From: Narthecium ossifragum
Taxonomy: Eukaryota > Streptophyta > Magnoliopsida > Dioscoreales > Nartheciaceae
Direction of reading: 5' to 3'
Assembly (NCBI GenBank): GCA_963920575.1
Contig: OY986972.1
Location: 19,105,271-19,169,270 of the forward strand
Length of the DNA stretch: 64,000 nucleotides
A program made the translations under genes and the position numbers. Numbering within the stretch: position 1 is the first letter of the stretch; the number at the start of each line of letters is the position of its first letter. Shown here one piece after another: positions 1-12,060 of this stretch. Under the pieces are notes generated by a model, which did no database searches, had not been told where the DNA came from, and saw nothing but the letters and a program-made list of their open reading frames with translations.

Positions 1-595
1 CCACTACCGATTGAATTATTCATCAATCTATTAACCAATCGGTACCTTACTAATGATACAATGCAATTGGTAGGGAGCTACCGATTCATTGATCTAGTCC
101 ATCCGTAGATCACTACCGATGGACTATATTGAAGAATCGGATTCAGTGGCATGTGTATTACACATTTACATGTGTCACATGTCCATGTACATGAAACATC
201 ACTAATGATCTCATCTAGCGGTTAATATCATTGATAAAATAGTGACTAGGATTCTAAAACTAATGATCTCAAATCTAAACATTTCTCAACCATTGACATT
301 AATATCATTGATAAAATAGTGACTAGGAAACGGTGATACCCAAACATGACTCTCTTGGTTATCTTTATTAGTTAGCCCTCTTCTGTTCCCCATCGCAATC
401 CCATCTTAGGGGGGTCTCGTTCAATCCACGGTAATTTTTCACCACATTTTCTTTTCTTTTTTTTCTTTTACGATCCATTCTGAGATATATAGGGTTTTGT
501 AGCTTCTGTAGTTTTTCCAGAATCCGTGCTGATAGGAGAGGGTTTTCTAATGAAACTTGTCTAAGAACTAGAAGAAGCCAAAAGAAGATACAAAC
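1..595. other. Intergenic DNA upstream of the F-box pseudogene, with short direct repeats
   Basis: No coding frame is supported here. A 29-bp stretch beginning TTAATATCATTGATAAAATA occurs at 222-250 and again at 299-327, each preceded by AATGATCTCA. The first 140 bases repeat the word ACCGAT several times. A T-rich tract at 445-470 precedes the pseudogene. Promoter elements could not be assigned with confidence. Confidence 0.5.
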
Positions 596-3500
596 ATGGG
601 TAAGAAGCAGAAGAAGTTGAGAGAAAATACAACCATGGTTAAAAATAAGGAGTCACTAGAAGATAAACTAAGTGCTTTGCCAGAATCTTTTGATCCACCA
701 CATCCTTTCTTTCCTAAAGATGCAAGACATTATGAAGACAAGCGTCTTGTCCAAAAGATGGAGAAAAGTATGGACTGTCACCCCTGTCCTTAAATTTGAA
801 CAGTCCGAGGCCACCAAAACTCCGGAACTCGCCAAATTCATCACTAGCTCTCTCTTGTTGTACGAGGCCCCCAAGATTGATGTATTCGAGGTTTCTTTTG
901 ACTTATGGAAAGGTCGATACCAGCACCATAGATTCGTGGATTCATTTTGCGGTGAGGCATGATGTCGAAGTGCTTCGCATGCACCCCCTACGTGACATTG
1001 ATTAGGATGATACAGAATGGTATGAGGAAACTGGGTCAGAGGGGCTCTATGAGATCCCGCAATGTCTCTTCACCTGTCGTTCTATAAAATTGTTGGCTGT
1101 TGACTTTTGTGATCTGAATGCGCATGCCTCCTTTCGCTGTCGCTTTTTGAAGACACTTTGACTCAATTGTGTCAGTTTCAACAGGTTTAGATACTTCCTG
1201 TTGTCCGCTTCTTGAAGATATACTCTTGCATCACTGCAATAGCACGAGTGATCTTGACTTGCATTCCCCAAATGACAGACTTAAAAGAGCGGTGATAGCT
1301 GACTATTTGGCCGTAGTTGGCGGAGAATGTGCATGGTCTTAGCATCTATGCTCCAAAGCTGTTGAGTGTATCATTTGGTGGAAGCATTAGGAGTAACTAT
1401 AACATTAAAAACCTTTCATCTGTCATAAGTGCTGACCTTGTATTTAGTAATATGTTTCATGAGCCTGTTGAGATCACTGTCGATCAAGCACTTGTACTGC
1501 TGAAGCTTTTTGGAAATCTCACTCATGTTAGAACTTTTAAACTATGCCAGTGGTCTATTGAGGTATGTTGTCATTGATACTTGATTCCATAATTTTTGCT
1601 CTTTAGCGTAATCTTCTTGAGAAAAGCTGAACCTCTGATATAATTATGTGAGGACATGGATATTTAAACTGCAATAAGGAGATGGAATTTTTTTTTTATT
1701 CCAAGAAAATTATTATCCTTGGCTTATGGTAATGTGCTAACCTTGTGATGAAAACTATTCTTATTTTCCCAATTTTTGTGTTGTTTATGTTTGTCTTTCT
1801 TGTGGATTTGTTGCACGTACTCATCTATGGGAAATTTGTAGAAGGGGAATAACATTAAAATAGCTCTAGATCCTCCAAATTTTACTAAAATATCAATTTA
1901 AGTCCTTGAATAGTTCAAAGATAAGGAATGGATGCTATATTGGTAGCTTTTTCTAGCTTAGCAATGGCTATAAGCATTTATTTTGACGTAGGAACAAGTA
2001 GATGTTGAAGTTATCACAAAGGTACATTCTTGTTTAAGTTATCACATTGGTATGTTCAGTTCAAATTTAATTCTAGTTCTTCTCTCACTAAATCAATTGT
2101 AACAATTTGCTTTTATCTATCTGACCTTCACCTTGTGCTAACTACCATAATGTGTTTGTATGCCAGAAGGTTTAAGGTTCTTTGTTGGTATTTGCATCCA
2201 GACCCTTCTATTATTTATGTTGCAAATATATCCCCTAGGATAATTCTGTGTCTTCAGGGAAAAAGGTTTTTGGAATATCTTGGTAGCTAAATTAAATCTC
2301 AAATATGTTCTTTTTATCGCAAATAGCCACCTGTTTTATGAATATATTGCATAGCCTCCCATGTGTTGATATATATTTGCATATAGTCCTCTTCTTTATT
2401 GTTAAGAAACTGTGACACTTAACTCCAGTTGCACCCACTTCAAAAATGTTATGTTTTGTGAAAGTATAACTGCAATCTATTTTTATCTTGTTTCTAGAGT
2501 GACATAACCAACTTGTCATTTTAACACAAAAAACCAGCTCAAATCCGATATTAATTCGACCAGATATGACAGAGTGAACTTGTCATTTTAACACAGTAAG
2601 TTTATTTCCATTTTAGTCTGATTTGATATAGAAAGGACATCTGATTCTGATGACTTACAATTTGTGGTAGTCCAATTAGGGGCAACTATGCCATCTATGT
2701 TCGGGTTAGATTAAAATAGCTAGGATTAGTTTAGTTTATGAAGAAGAATTAGGCAATAAAGAAGGCAGAAGTGGTTGTTTGCAATATAATATAAACAAAT
2801 AAGGGAAGGATTGGAACCAGATCAATTGAAGCAAGAGGATATACAAGAGCTTAAACATGATAGACGTGCCATCTGCAAGAAAATTTAACTTAGATATCTC
2901 AATCAAGTGCAATTATGTCATTTGTAGAGGGCCAACCCTTCCCACCTGTCCATCTTCTTTCTCCTCCTGCCAGCAATATTTTACAGGTTAAACTGTTTAG
3001 AGTTAAGGGCCACGGCTTCAAGCTTATTAATGTCGGAATGACCAAACACAAACTCATCAAATTAAATATAATGTGATACAGTCCAACCAAACACCATAAT
3101 CAGAATATTTATCATCATATTCAGCACCATCTGATGTCATTTATATGACAATATAGTTGCATCAGACGATAGATGCAACCAAACAGCCTTAAGATGTACA
3201 GGATAATTGAAGTGCTGGGCTTTTAATTTATATAGTATTATGTTAGTCGCAAGTGCTGGTTGACTCTTTTTCTCATGCTTATAGCTATTTTTTGGTGGTG
3301 TCTACTCAATGAGAATATTAATACTGGATTGATCCAATTTTATAAAATTTGGAGGTGCCTGACTTTTAAGCTGAAAATTGGACCATGATTTGGGCGATAA
3401 AACATCAGGCTTGAGTAGGGTTAGGCAATGGAAAACAGAACCAAGGGCTTCTCTGTTTAATATAAGATTTATGTTAATATTTAGATCCTGTTATGCACAA

Positions 3501-4238
3501 TTTTGTACATCAGGATTTCAGTCAACTTTGTGTTCCAGACTGCTTCAAGGACAGGAGAAGATTCAATTTTTATCTTTGATGAGAAAGATTTCTAGTAGGT
3601 TTTTCTCACTATAAGTTGATTTATATCACATTATGCTTTGCAGGTGCTTTCTTTCGTGGAAATGAAAGGATGGAAAACACTTGCCTATTCAGCTACACAT
3701 CTGAAGGTGGAAACTGATTTGGGGAAATTGGATCTTCCTGGATTAGCCTGTTTGTTGCGAGGTTCCCCTCATCTCCAAAAACTCAGCCTGACTGTTGGTT
3801 TTCGGGTCAAGAATTCGGTATGTGATATTTTCATGTTAGAATACGAACCCATTTTCTCCTTTTATTTCATCTAATTTTCTTATGCTTTCAGGATTTCTGG
3901 AGCTTGCTGGATGATGTTGATGAAACTAAATATTGGCAATTGTTGGGTCTTGAGCTATCTGCCAGCTTTCATCTGAAACTGTGGAGATAATTGATTTTCT
4001 GCGCAGTGGCCGTTTTACTTATCGACGTAATCAAACTTCTATACGAGACTTGGTAAAGCTGTTGAAGAACCAATTTAAACTGGTAGAGATGTTCCTTGGT
4101 TGCTGCAAGGAGTTAGATAAACTTCACATTATCATGAAGAGAAATTATCAACTGAAGTCAGAGTTGCTTCTCAAAGTTACAAAGGTGCTGCTAGCTTTTC
4201 CAAGGGTGTCAACAAATGCTAAAATATACTTTAGTTGA
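596..4238 (+). pseudogene. F-box / LRR / FBD-type protein, broken
   Basis: Plant F-box/FBD proteins are substrate receptors of SCF ubiquitin ligases; this copy looks non-functional. An N-terminal F-box is visible (LPES, then IHHILSFLKMQD and TSVLSKRWRKVW), but a one-base expansion in the T run at 688-691 puts its halves in different frames. A second frame change lies near 920 (before DSWIHFAVRHDVEVL), and stops follow near 1003 and 1160. LRR-like sequence (YEIPQCLFTCRSIKLL, then LSIYAPKLLSVSFGG) runs to a splice donor at 1563. Later exons are 3644-3817 and 3892 onward, with good AG acceptors. The FBD-like part (VEIIDF, then a Leu-rich stretch ending FPRVSTNAKIYFS) follows another one-base loss near 3978. 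Several independent lesions with introns retained indicate decay of a duplicated gene rather than a retrocopy. A single lesion could be a sequencing error, but four or more could not. Confidence 0.8.
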
Positions 4239-5821
4239 AATTCAAATGTACCTGTCTTAAACTTCTGGCATTTGTCGATGGTAAGTCTAGGTATCTTTTC
4301 TTTTTGTCTTTCATAGGATCTGCTAGTTTCTCCAAGAGGCCTCAGCAATACAGCAAGTCCTGAAATGTATTTTTGTTCAAATCCAAGTGCACTAGCAATT
4401 AACTGTGTCGTTTCTCGAGATCTTTTGTATATATTTGGAACTGTTTGATTATATTTCCTCAACTCGCATCTCTGTGGCCCAAGCTGGCTGCAACTTCATG
4501 CCAAAGATGATGAAGGGGTTGTGTGAAATATTTTATATGTTACCACTGAGGAAGCTTAGAGTAGGCAACTTGTGGTCTGTCTAGGCTTTAGTTTCAGGCC
4601 AATACAATTTGGGGCAGGTCCCTTGTATTTAGTGTCTCATTCTTCTAGCCACTTTGCCACACTCAGATGGTTGTTTCTTGAGAGTTAAGAGTCCTGGTAA
4701 ACTGAAACTGATTATTGGCTAGAACTCTAGTGATACAAAGAGGTGAGACATTAAGATTCATTTCACCTTGAAAGTTTCATCACATTGTTGTATCAACTCT
4801 TAGTAAGGTGAAGACATTCTGCTAAATATGATGGCCATTGGCAGTTTTCCTGGGTCATGTTTATTCAAACCACCAGCAGGCTTTATGCTTATCAGCCGCA
4901 GGATATCAGGTATTGAGTCACTTGTGTGTTTAGAAACTGCATGAAATGTCTTCCTGTGGTTTCGTATGGGCCTCGGCAAATTCTAAAATCCTTATAACGC
5001 AGATGTAATGTTCTTGACCATCATCGGTTTTCCAGTGTTTATAATCCTATCAGATAGATAGATATATGTGCAGCACTCTCTTTCAGTGCGGTGTTTGTGT
5101 TGTCCTTCAACAGTTTGAGTGGCTCTTGCAGAGATGGTTCCAAGAAGGTGAAGCCTATAATTGGACATAACAGTGATATAAAAAACTTCTTGAGGTTGTA
5201 AATGATGAAGTGGCTATTGTTCCATTTGCTGGGTAATTCTTTTGGATGACAAATCTGCTACTCCATGGCTGTTGGTGAATCATGAGTTGCTTTAGACTTC
5301 ATCCTGAAACTGGATACTGAGAACCACATACTGATTGGACTATGTTGCTCAACCTTTTAATCCAGATTTTTAGTATCTTATCTTATGTTTTGTTCACACA
5401 TTTTGCATTTTGGACTCTGCATACTGAATTCCTTTGTGATATTTGAGCCAAAAACAGAAAAGTAATTAACCCTTATTTCCTTCTTATAACCCCTCATTCT
5501 GCAAACAAACTTTCCATTCTCACAACCAGAAGCTCATCTCTCCCATTGAACAACACCCCTCCTTCAAGAAGAAAGTAAGGCATCCATTTTGCCTTGCGTG
5601 ATATAATGTGGTTAAATACACATGTATAAGCCAAAATCACTCAGAGTTCAAAAACAACAATGGCTACTCTCAAATACCATTATAATCAACAACAAGAAGG
5701 GTACATGGCCGTGCAATCCTTGCTTATAACAACAAAGTAACTAATCTGAATAATACATAGCACTGACAACTTATAATAAATCAATCACAACAACAACAAC
5801 AATCCATGATAAGCCAAGAGC
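4239..5821. other. Intergenic, probable pseudogene 3' remnants
   Basis: No open frame of note. 4315-4450 resembles a diverged second copy of the terminal F-box exon: after an AG acceptor at 4316 it reads DLLVSPRG, against VLLAFPRVS at 4187. A short GATA-type run lies near 5055. The rest is ordinary AT-rich DNA between the pseudogene and the minus-strand gene. Confidence 0.4.
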
Positions 5822-6315
5822 TCAGAAAGTTGGCAGCATTCTCTGAAACGGAGATCTCCTCTGCGCTTTGAAATGCTTCGTAGCTGCTCTTAAAAACCTA
5901 CTCCATCCCTGCATGACCACTAATCATAGTTATAACCAGACTAAATGCTCTTTTATTGTCTTTCTAAATGGATGCAAGAAAAAAAAAAGACTCATACCTT
6001 TCTAGGTGTAGACTTGGGAGAGAAATCTAAACTCTTTCTACCGACACTCTTCCTCTTCCTCTTCTTCATCAACTTTGCCGCGACCTTCCTGAGCTTTTCC
6101 GGCGTGAATCTCAGATGCCCATCTGAGAATTTTGAGCTTGATTCTATGGGATGTAAGGAAATGGATGAGCTCCGGCCTCGGGGGATCAACGGAGACCAGA
6201 TGCTGCTCTGGGAGTAGTCGAAGTCGAAGGCGGAGGGGTCCGGGAACTTGCAGAGGAGATCACGGGACATGGATGGTTGGAGGTACTCCACCGTTATCAC
6301 GCGCTCCACGATCAT
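5822..6315 (-). CDS. Conserved small plant protein of unknown function, two exons
   Basis: Exon 1 is 6315-5998 and exon 2 is 5908-5822, giving 134 aa. The 89-bp intron has a clean GTATGAG donor and a TGCAG acceptor, and the frame continues in phase 0. The ATG at 6315 starts MIVERVITVEYLQPSMSRDL. The middle is acidic/aromatic (FDFDYSQSSIWSPL). The second half is very basic (KLMKKRKRKSVGRK), a plausible nuclear or nucleolar signal, and the exon 2 tail is also basic (FLRAATKHFKAQRR). I recall similar short proteins in other plants but know no function. It is divergently arranged with the bL31-like gene, with about 285 bp between the start codon and the neighbour's 5' exon, so the promoters may be shared. 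No membrane segment or signal peptide is seen. Confidence 0.8.
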
Positions 6316-6604
6316 CTTTTGGCCGGAGAGTGGCAGCGCTTGGGTTGTCAGAGGTGATTGTGGGTGAAGAAGGGGCGGATGATGAAATGGAGAATGGGAG
6401 GGGAATGGACCATAGGGAGGGAGAGCAAAGTACCGTTGGCTGTTTGTATTCGGGAAAAATGTGACCGTTGGGATATAGATTAACAGTCACATATTTCGGG
6501 TCGGGTTCCAGACGTTTTCGGAGCTGACGAGACAACGGATCCGCCCGCTTAACTTAGAACCCCAGACCTAAATCCTAATCCTCACCACCTTCAGATCATT
6601 TTGG
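6316..6604. promoter_or_regulatory. Shared intergenic region of a divergent gene pair
   Basis: About 285 bp separate the minus-strand start codon at 6315 from the likely 5' exon of the plus-strand bL31 gene. The region is GC-rich with no clear TATA box, as is usual for housekeeping plant promoters. A bidirectional promoter is inferred from the spacing only. Confidence 0.4.
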
Positions 6605-6952
6605 ATTGAAGGGTGCTGGAAGCGGAGGGCGACGGCCAACGTCCATCGGAAACCAAGTCCGGCCGGCGAGGTATTGTGATTGGTGTTCTCAATTTTGTTT
6701 TTTCATTCATCGTTACTCTATTTTTTCTTCTTTTCTCCTTCCGGCGAGGCCTTGCCGCTCGTTGTGGTTCCGCGATCATCGGCCGGCAGCATTAGCTGTG
6801 GCTGTGCCACCGTAGGCTGCTGATGATGTGACATCCAAGCTTCTGATTAGTTCCATATGTGAACATCGTCTTTTATATGAGCTATTTGTGATGATGTTAG
6901 CCGAAGTGATGTGTATGATTGGAATCTATGTTTGTTTGGGAATTAGATAGAG

Positions 6953-7159
6953 ATGAAGAAAGGGCTGCATCCCCAGATGCAATGGATATCATATGTGACA
7001 CCAAGTGGAAGATTGATCAATGTTATGATGACCAAGATTCACCATGTTGGTAAAGTTTATCATTTTAGGGCTAGGCGTCAGATGGCTCAGAGCCTGGGAC
7101 AGATTGCAAAGTTTAACCGTCGTTATGCAGAGAAGAATGAGGAAAATGAAGAAAAATAA
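6953..7159 (+). CDS. Ribosomal protein bL31, probably mitochondrial
   Basis: A 68-aa protein beginning MKKGLHPQMQWISYVTPSGR and ending in an acidic, lysine-containing tail (KNEENEEK). The MKK-x-HP start is typical of bacterial-type L31. The rest (MTKIHHVGKVYHFRARRQMA, then SLGQIAKFNRRY) matches the short plant L31 form that I recall as mitochondrial. The role is a component of the large ribosomal subunit. There is a non-coding 5' exon ending at 6670 (GCGAG then GTATTG). The 5' UTR intron runs from 6671 to an AG at 6950 or 6952, immediately before the ATG. No cleavable targeting peptide is obvious, and no zinc-binding cysteine pair is present (C-minus type L31). Confidence 0.82.
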   Translation: MKKGLHPQMQWISYVTPSGRLINVMMTKIHHVGKVYHFRARRQMAQSLGQIAKFNRRYAEKNEENEEK

Positions 7160-7574
7160 CCTCTGGATTTCATTACATGCTTTAAAAACCGTTGTGTTCT
7201 ATTGTTTAATTTGTATGTTGGAAATTTGAATGTCTAGTTAGACAGTTCTGTGTTGGAGGCTTTCTGCTTTGATGCAACAGAGAAGTGAACACAATTTTGT
7301 ATTACATGTTCCATATCTTAAGTTTTGGTTCGAATTTTTTGGTTTATTGATGAAGCTATCAATTTTATGTATGTGGCTTCCTGCAAGCTTCTTAATAGCA
7401 TTTTTGCTCTTCATCTAGAAGCAAAACATGCACTGATTTGCTTATGCTGCTTGTGACATTTTTGTTATCTGAGTCTTTCTGATATTGATGTGCTTTTATG
7501 AATTCGGATGATATGACTTGGGTCTTGTGAAGCTTTTGGCATATATTTAATTTATGCTATTGGATAAGCTCTGT
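7160..7574 (+). other. 3' flank of the bL31 gene
   Basis: AT-rich sequence consistent with a 3' UTR followed by intergenic DNA; no second gene is seen. Confidence 0.45.
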
Positions 7575-7577
7575 CCA

Positions 7578-7970
7578 GAGACATGTAAGGAAATGCATTA
7601 TGACACCTAGTATATTTTCGGCTTTCTCGAACATTTGCAATAACCATTGTTTGTGTTATTATTCCTATCATAAAGCTTTGCCTCGTTTAAGGTCGTTCAG
7701 CGCCTAGCTAATTCTTAAATTTTGATGTTGGAGATTCCCCCGTTCAAGATTAGAGCCTCTAGGTTCGAAAACAAAGAGACATGTAAGGAAATGCATTGTG
7801 AAATCTATTATATTCTGGCCTTCTCGAGCGTTTGCAGTAACCATTGTTTATGTTATTGTTTATCATATAGCTTTGCCTCATTTAACTTCATTCAGCGCCT
7901 AGCTAATTCTTAAGTTATGGTGTAAAAGACTCCCCTGTGCAAAACTAGGCCACTAGAATCTCAAAGAACC
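7578..7970. repeat. Tandem duplication of about 200 bp
   Basis: Two diverged copies lie head to tail, the first from about 7578 and the second from about 7778. Both begin GACATGTAAGGAAATGCATT, share ATAACCATTGTTTGTGTTAT-like text, contain TTCAGCGCCTAGCTAATTCT, and end in a CCCC-containing stretch. Neither has a convincing coding frame; the 63-aa ORF across the junction is fortuitous. Confidence 0.75.
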
Positions 7971-8814
7971 TGAAATTCTGGAAATGTCTGTTGCATTAAC
8001 ACTAGAAAGCAGTTTTATTTTCATGGAAGTCAGCACGTTTGGAGGGAATTGCATTTGTGCCAACTATAATGAGCCTTCTACATGCAAACAAATTGGTTAG
8101 GTTTCTCATCTTCACTAAGGAAATATCTTCGGAAGTTGCTATATGTGTTCAAAGCTTGTGCCGATGAGAGCAAATTCGATGATTTTGTCGGGTTTGGTTG
8201 TTTGTGCCATGTAATTAATATTGGATTGCTAGTACACACATAGGCGTAAGGCTAGCAAAATAATAAATGTTGCTTGTTGCAGCAGTTTGACCGATGAAAG
8301 AAACATTTGAAATTTTATTACCTTCTTCCAACATGCAGTATAATTGTCAAAACAATACCATCGGTGGCTTGATGTGTGGAAAAGAAACGATTGGTGAAGC
8401 TTCAAAGCTCATGGTTTCCTCTCTAGTAATTACTCTTTGAATCCTTGTTTCTTTCACCTTATGATGGTCTATCTCAGCTAATGAAATTTAATCAAAAAGT
8501 CATCAGTTGCTGGCGTTCGACTTCCTAGCTAAACATAAAAGGCAGCGTATTATCCATCATGCAAGCAGCATCCTTTTTAAAGCAAGAGGGGACATTTTAC
8601 CATCTACTGTTGCTGGAACTTTGTAAAGGCCAAAATTTCTCGACATTATCGTTGCACTCAAGAAGCTGTGTTGATGTAGAAATCTTGGGAAAGTATCTGT
8701 TACGGCAGTTCTCTTATACTACATTGGTTCTCTTATATTCACAACATAATGCTATTGCGATGATTGGAGGCGTAGATACGTTAATTTGTAGTAGTCAATA
8801 GTGGATTTGCCCAC
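7971..8814. other. Intergenic, no feature recognised
   Basis: No supported gene. An 80-codon frame at 8559-8801 has no recognisable motif and no splice or conservation support. Confidence 0.4.
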
Positions 8815-9145
8815 TCAAAATAAATAAGGAGCATTGGTCCAAAATCCCAAATATGGTTTCCTATTTGTCCACAACCTCATGTTTTTTTTGTCAAAAACCC
8901 ATCCCAAGATCCATTTTTTTTGGATCAATAAGCCTAAATCGGTTGAAAAAGACCAAAATACACTTTCTTGTTTTTTTTCTTTTTTCTCCCACCCTTTTCT
9001 CTCTCCTCTCTCTCCTCTCTCTCCTCTCTCCTCCGGCCAACTCATGGCTTAACTTCCCCGGCCTCGACTGCGCCGGCTACTTCACTCCAAAGCACCCACC
9101 CCTCCTTCCGTGACTTCCCATCCCTCATCGTCGTCGCGCCCCAGA
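8815..9145. other. Poly-pyrimidine and GC-rich unclassified DNA, host of the solo LTR
   Basis: T-runs and a CTCTCTCC microsatellite (9000-9030) pass into a GC-rich Pro/Ser-coding-like stretch. The same stretch resumes after the solo LTR at 11400, so it is one older sequence split by the LTR. T-rich then CT-rich then GC-rich order recurs at 13.0-13.9, 28.9-29.2, 31.15-31.95 and 33.6-34.3 kb and looks like non-autonomous element interior rather than a gene. Confidence 0.35.
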
Positions 9146-9150
9146 CCACC

Positions 9151-11394
9151 TGTGAGGACCTGCCCCTTTACCCCTGTGGCTTGTTGTAGACCGCAAGGGT
9201 AATTTGGTAAATTATGCCTTGTTGGGTCGTTTCACACCCGTGTGTGTGCACACTGATCATGTTTGTGTTAGTGTTTGATTAGAAAGGTTAGATGGACCCG
9301 GGATCGAAAGATCCGGGTTTGGGCTTAAGTTTTAGCCCAAGTCTAGCTTTCTGCATCTAAAGGATCGATCCTTCCTTGCTAGAAGATCGATCTTTTAATG
9401 CCAGAAAGTCAAGGTGTGATCGTCATGAAGGATCGATCTTCATAGGTCGGTTCGTTTGTCTATAAAACGGACATAACTCTCTTCCTTGAATCCCTTTTGA
9501 AATCCGCGTTCTTGAGCTCAGAGCTGTCGGATTTTGAGGAGATTTCGTACAATCCAAGGCCTTGCAGCTGGGATTGAAGCTGCTCTAGCCTAGGTAGGGA
9601 TCCTACCTACGTTTATTTTTCGGTTTTGTGAGTTTTGAGTTGATTGTGCTTTCTTTTGCTTAGATCTCACTGCATACTTGTTAGTTTGTAGTATTTCCAC
9701 TGGTTTTGGACTCGTGGTCTTTTGTACTACCAGATCTCAAGGTTTTGTTGGATTTGGTGGAGTTTTCCAACGGTATTTCTCGCCGGAGGTTCACCGGAGA
9801 ATCCAACAAGATCAATCTTTCTGGGAGAAGATCGATCCTTCATTGTTGGTCATGCTGAACCCGAGCATGATCGATCGTCTGATGAGGATGATCGATTTTT
9901 GTGCCTTGGGTAGCATGGGATACCCCTCGTCGCGAGGAGAATCGATCTTCCTGGGAGGAAGGATCGATCTTCCTTGGCTCGACAGGAAGGGAAGGCTCTC
10001 TATTACTTGAAAGATCGATCTTTCCTCGGGAAAAGATCGATCCTTTGGTGGCAGAGAGGAGTTTTCATTGGTTTTGCCCGCGGGGTTTTGTATGTACAGA
10101 TATTCTTATAGCTTTATACCTTGTACATATTCTTAAACATGCTAGCCCCTATTAGGGGCAATGGTGAACCAGGAGAGTGATGACTCCTGGAATGTTTAGA
10201 ATAAGTGGGCGATTAGCCCTATTGATTTCCATAGCCTTGCATGCCGGTGTGCGTCAAGGGCTTTTACCTGCGTGGTTTGTCTCTGTTGTTTGCGGGGCTG
10301 CTTCCCGATGCAGGTTGCTGGTGAACTGACTGGCAGTTGGTGGGGTACTACTGCAACAGTTCCAGACCTTAAATATATGTTCATCACCCCGGGCCGGCAG
10401 TGTGTCGAGCCCCGACCGTGTTATGCTATCATCACATATTGCTGCATACTTTAACTGTTCTCTATGCGTATGTTCATCGCATGCATCCCTGGTGTGCATT
10501 AGTTGCATGGTTAGGGTGTGGGCGATCTGTGGGTCGTCGTCTCGAGGCTGGAAGCTCGGACTTAGCCCTGGGACCGGGGTTGGGTCGTTTGGACCCGGTT
10601 TGAATTGTAGTGTACAGTCAAATTCGATGATAGGCCTAGATGACTGGTACACATGTTGATTGGTGATTGTAGAGGTTGTGTCGGCCTCGAGTCGGATGCT
10701 GAGGTGTAGCCGGTGTCTCACTGTGTTGACCCTTGAGTAGAGGGGTTGCCTACTCAGCGGTGTCATTTACCGCCTGCAGTGTCGTTCCTTGCTTGTGAGC
10801 TAGCAGTGTTAGTTCCTGCTTACTGAGTGTGACCTGTCATGTGACCAGTTCGTCTGGAAGACCATGTTCGTGGGCCTTAGGGACACGCGGTGGGATTATG
10901 GGACCTATGTATACATCAAGGTCTTACTTGAGGGCGACACTGTTGCGTTTTTCTCTTCCTTCTGTGAGTCGTAGTGTAGATTCCCTGCTGAACTTAGTTG
11001 CTCACTCCTACCCAGGCTGCGTTTTGCAGGTGCAGGCGTTAGCTTCTCTTCGGTGGCCCCTACCGGGCAGTTGGTCGGCGGTGCGGCGGCGCCAGACGGA
11101 GTCTGAGAGGTGGCGATCTTTTACTGCTTTAAACCTTATTAGTTAGCCTCCTACGGGAGTAAATGTTATATTTGGATCTTCCCCTATTCAAAGATTTGTA
11201 TATTAAACTCTTTTAGATTGGTAATCTTGGGTTCGAGGTTGTTTAAATTATTGTCTTTTAATTGAGGGTGTTTATGATGAATTGCTAGGGAGACCAATAG
11301 GTTAGAGGGAACCCTCACCAAATTTTCCGCGTTTCGTTAGGTTCCAGTTCGCGTCGCCCGGCCCGGTTTAGATTTCGCGGGTCGGGGCGTGACA
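9151..11394 (+). mobile_element. Solo LTR of a Ty3/gypsy-type retrotransposon (2,244 bp)
   Basis: Begins TGTGAGGACCTGCC and ends GGGGCGTGACA, the TG...CA termini of an LTR. It is flanked by the 5-bp direct repeat CCACC at 9146-9150 and 11395-11399. A TATA box (CTATAAAAC) lies near 9461, which orients the element on the plus strand. No gag, pol, primer-binding site or second LTR is present, so it is the product of LTR-LTR recombination. Nine or so copies of the palindrome GATCGATC lie at 9360-9440 (just before the TATA box) and 9825-10045. ORFs inside it, including a 170-aa minus-strand frame, show no domain. Ty3/Tekay-like affinity is inferred from the termini only. Confidence 0.85.
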
Positions 11395-11399
11395 CCACC

Positions 11400-12060
11400 T
11401 CACCATCGCCCCTGACCTCCACAGCCTCCATCCTCATCGAAGACCAACCTCAAACTCCACCCTTATCCTGGAATCGGTGCCGCCACCCTCAAAACCCATC
11501 ACACATTCACACATCACCCCGGACCTCAAAACCCATAGGACGCTCCGGCCTCTTCTCGATCCTTTTTCGGCACGATGCGGCATCGCTCCACTGCCTCATC
11601 GCGCGGCTAGTCTTCTCCGAATGAACTAGATCTGCCGCCCACGGCTGCGTCACCGGCGATCCGACCTGGTGGATCGAACTTCCAGCCTTCCATGACCCCT
11701 CCTCTACTGGAGTCAATGACCGGACGTTCCTCCTCGCCGTTGATCCGATTTTGGTGACTCCTAGTCGTCCGATCAGCCTTCTGTCAGCTGTAGCAGCTTG
11801 ATCCTGATCTTACAAATCCCAGCCATCAGATCAATATATAAGTTGATTTCAAGCTCTCCAGTCAAAATAAATCTGATCAGACTCTATCCAGTCCACCAGA
11901 TCAGGCATGACTTGATTCTGTCAGCTCAATCTGATCAGGCTCAAATTCAGCAATCCAGACTGAACCACATCAACTTGAGCCAGATTGATTTGATTGAACC
12001 ATCTGCCCAGATTTGAGGTGATTACAAGCCAGATTGAGCCAGATTGATCCGATTGCCAAC
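11400..12060. other. Continuation of solo-LTR host DNA, then a GATCAG-rich tract
   Basis: 11400-11790 continues the GC-rich sequence interrupted at 9150. From 11790 to 12060 the text is dominated by imperfect repeats of CAGATTGA, TCTGATCAG and related words. A similar CAG/GATC-rich tract ends the solo LTR at 33213-34596 (34310-34520), suggesting a degraded relative of that LTR family. No gene is supported. Confidence 0.35.

Noticed and set aside
10254..10766. 170-codon minus-strand ORF in the solo LTR
   Set aside because: Lies inside LTR sequence, has no recognisable domain and no splice support.
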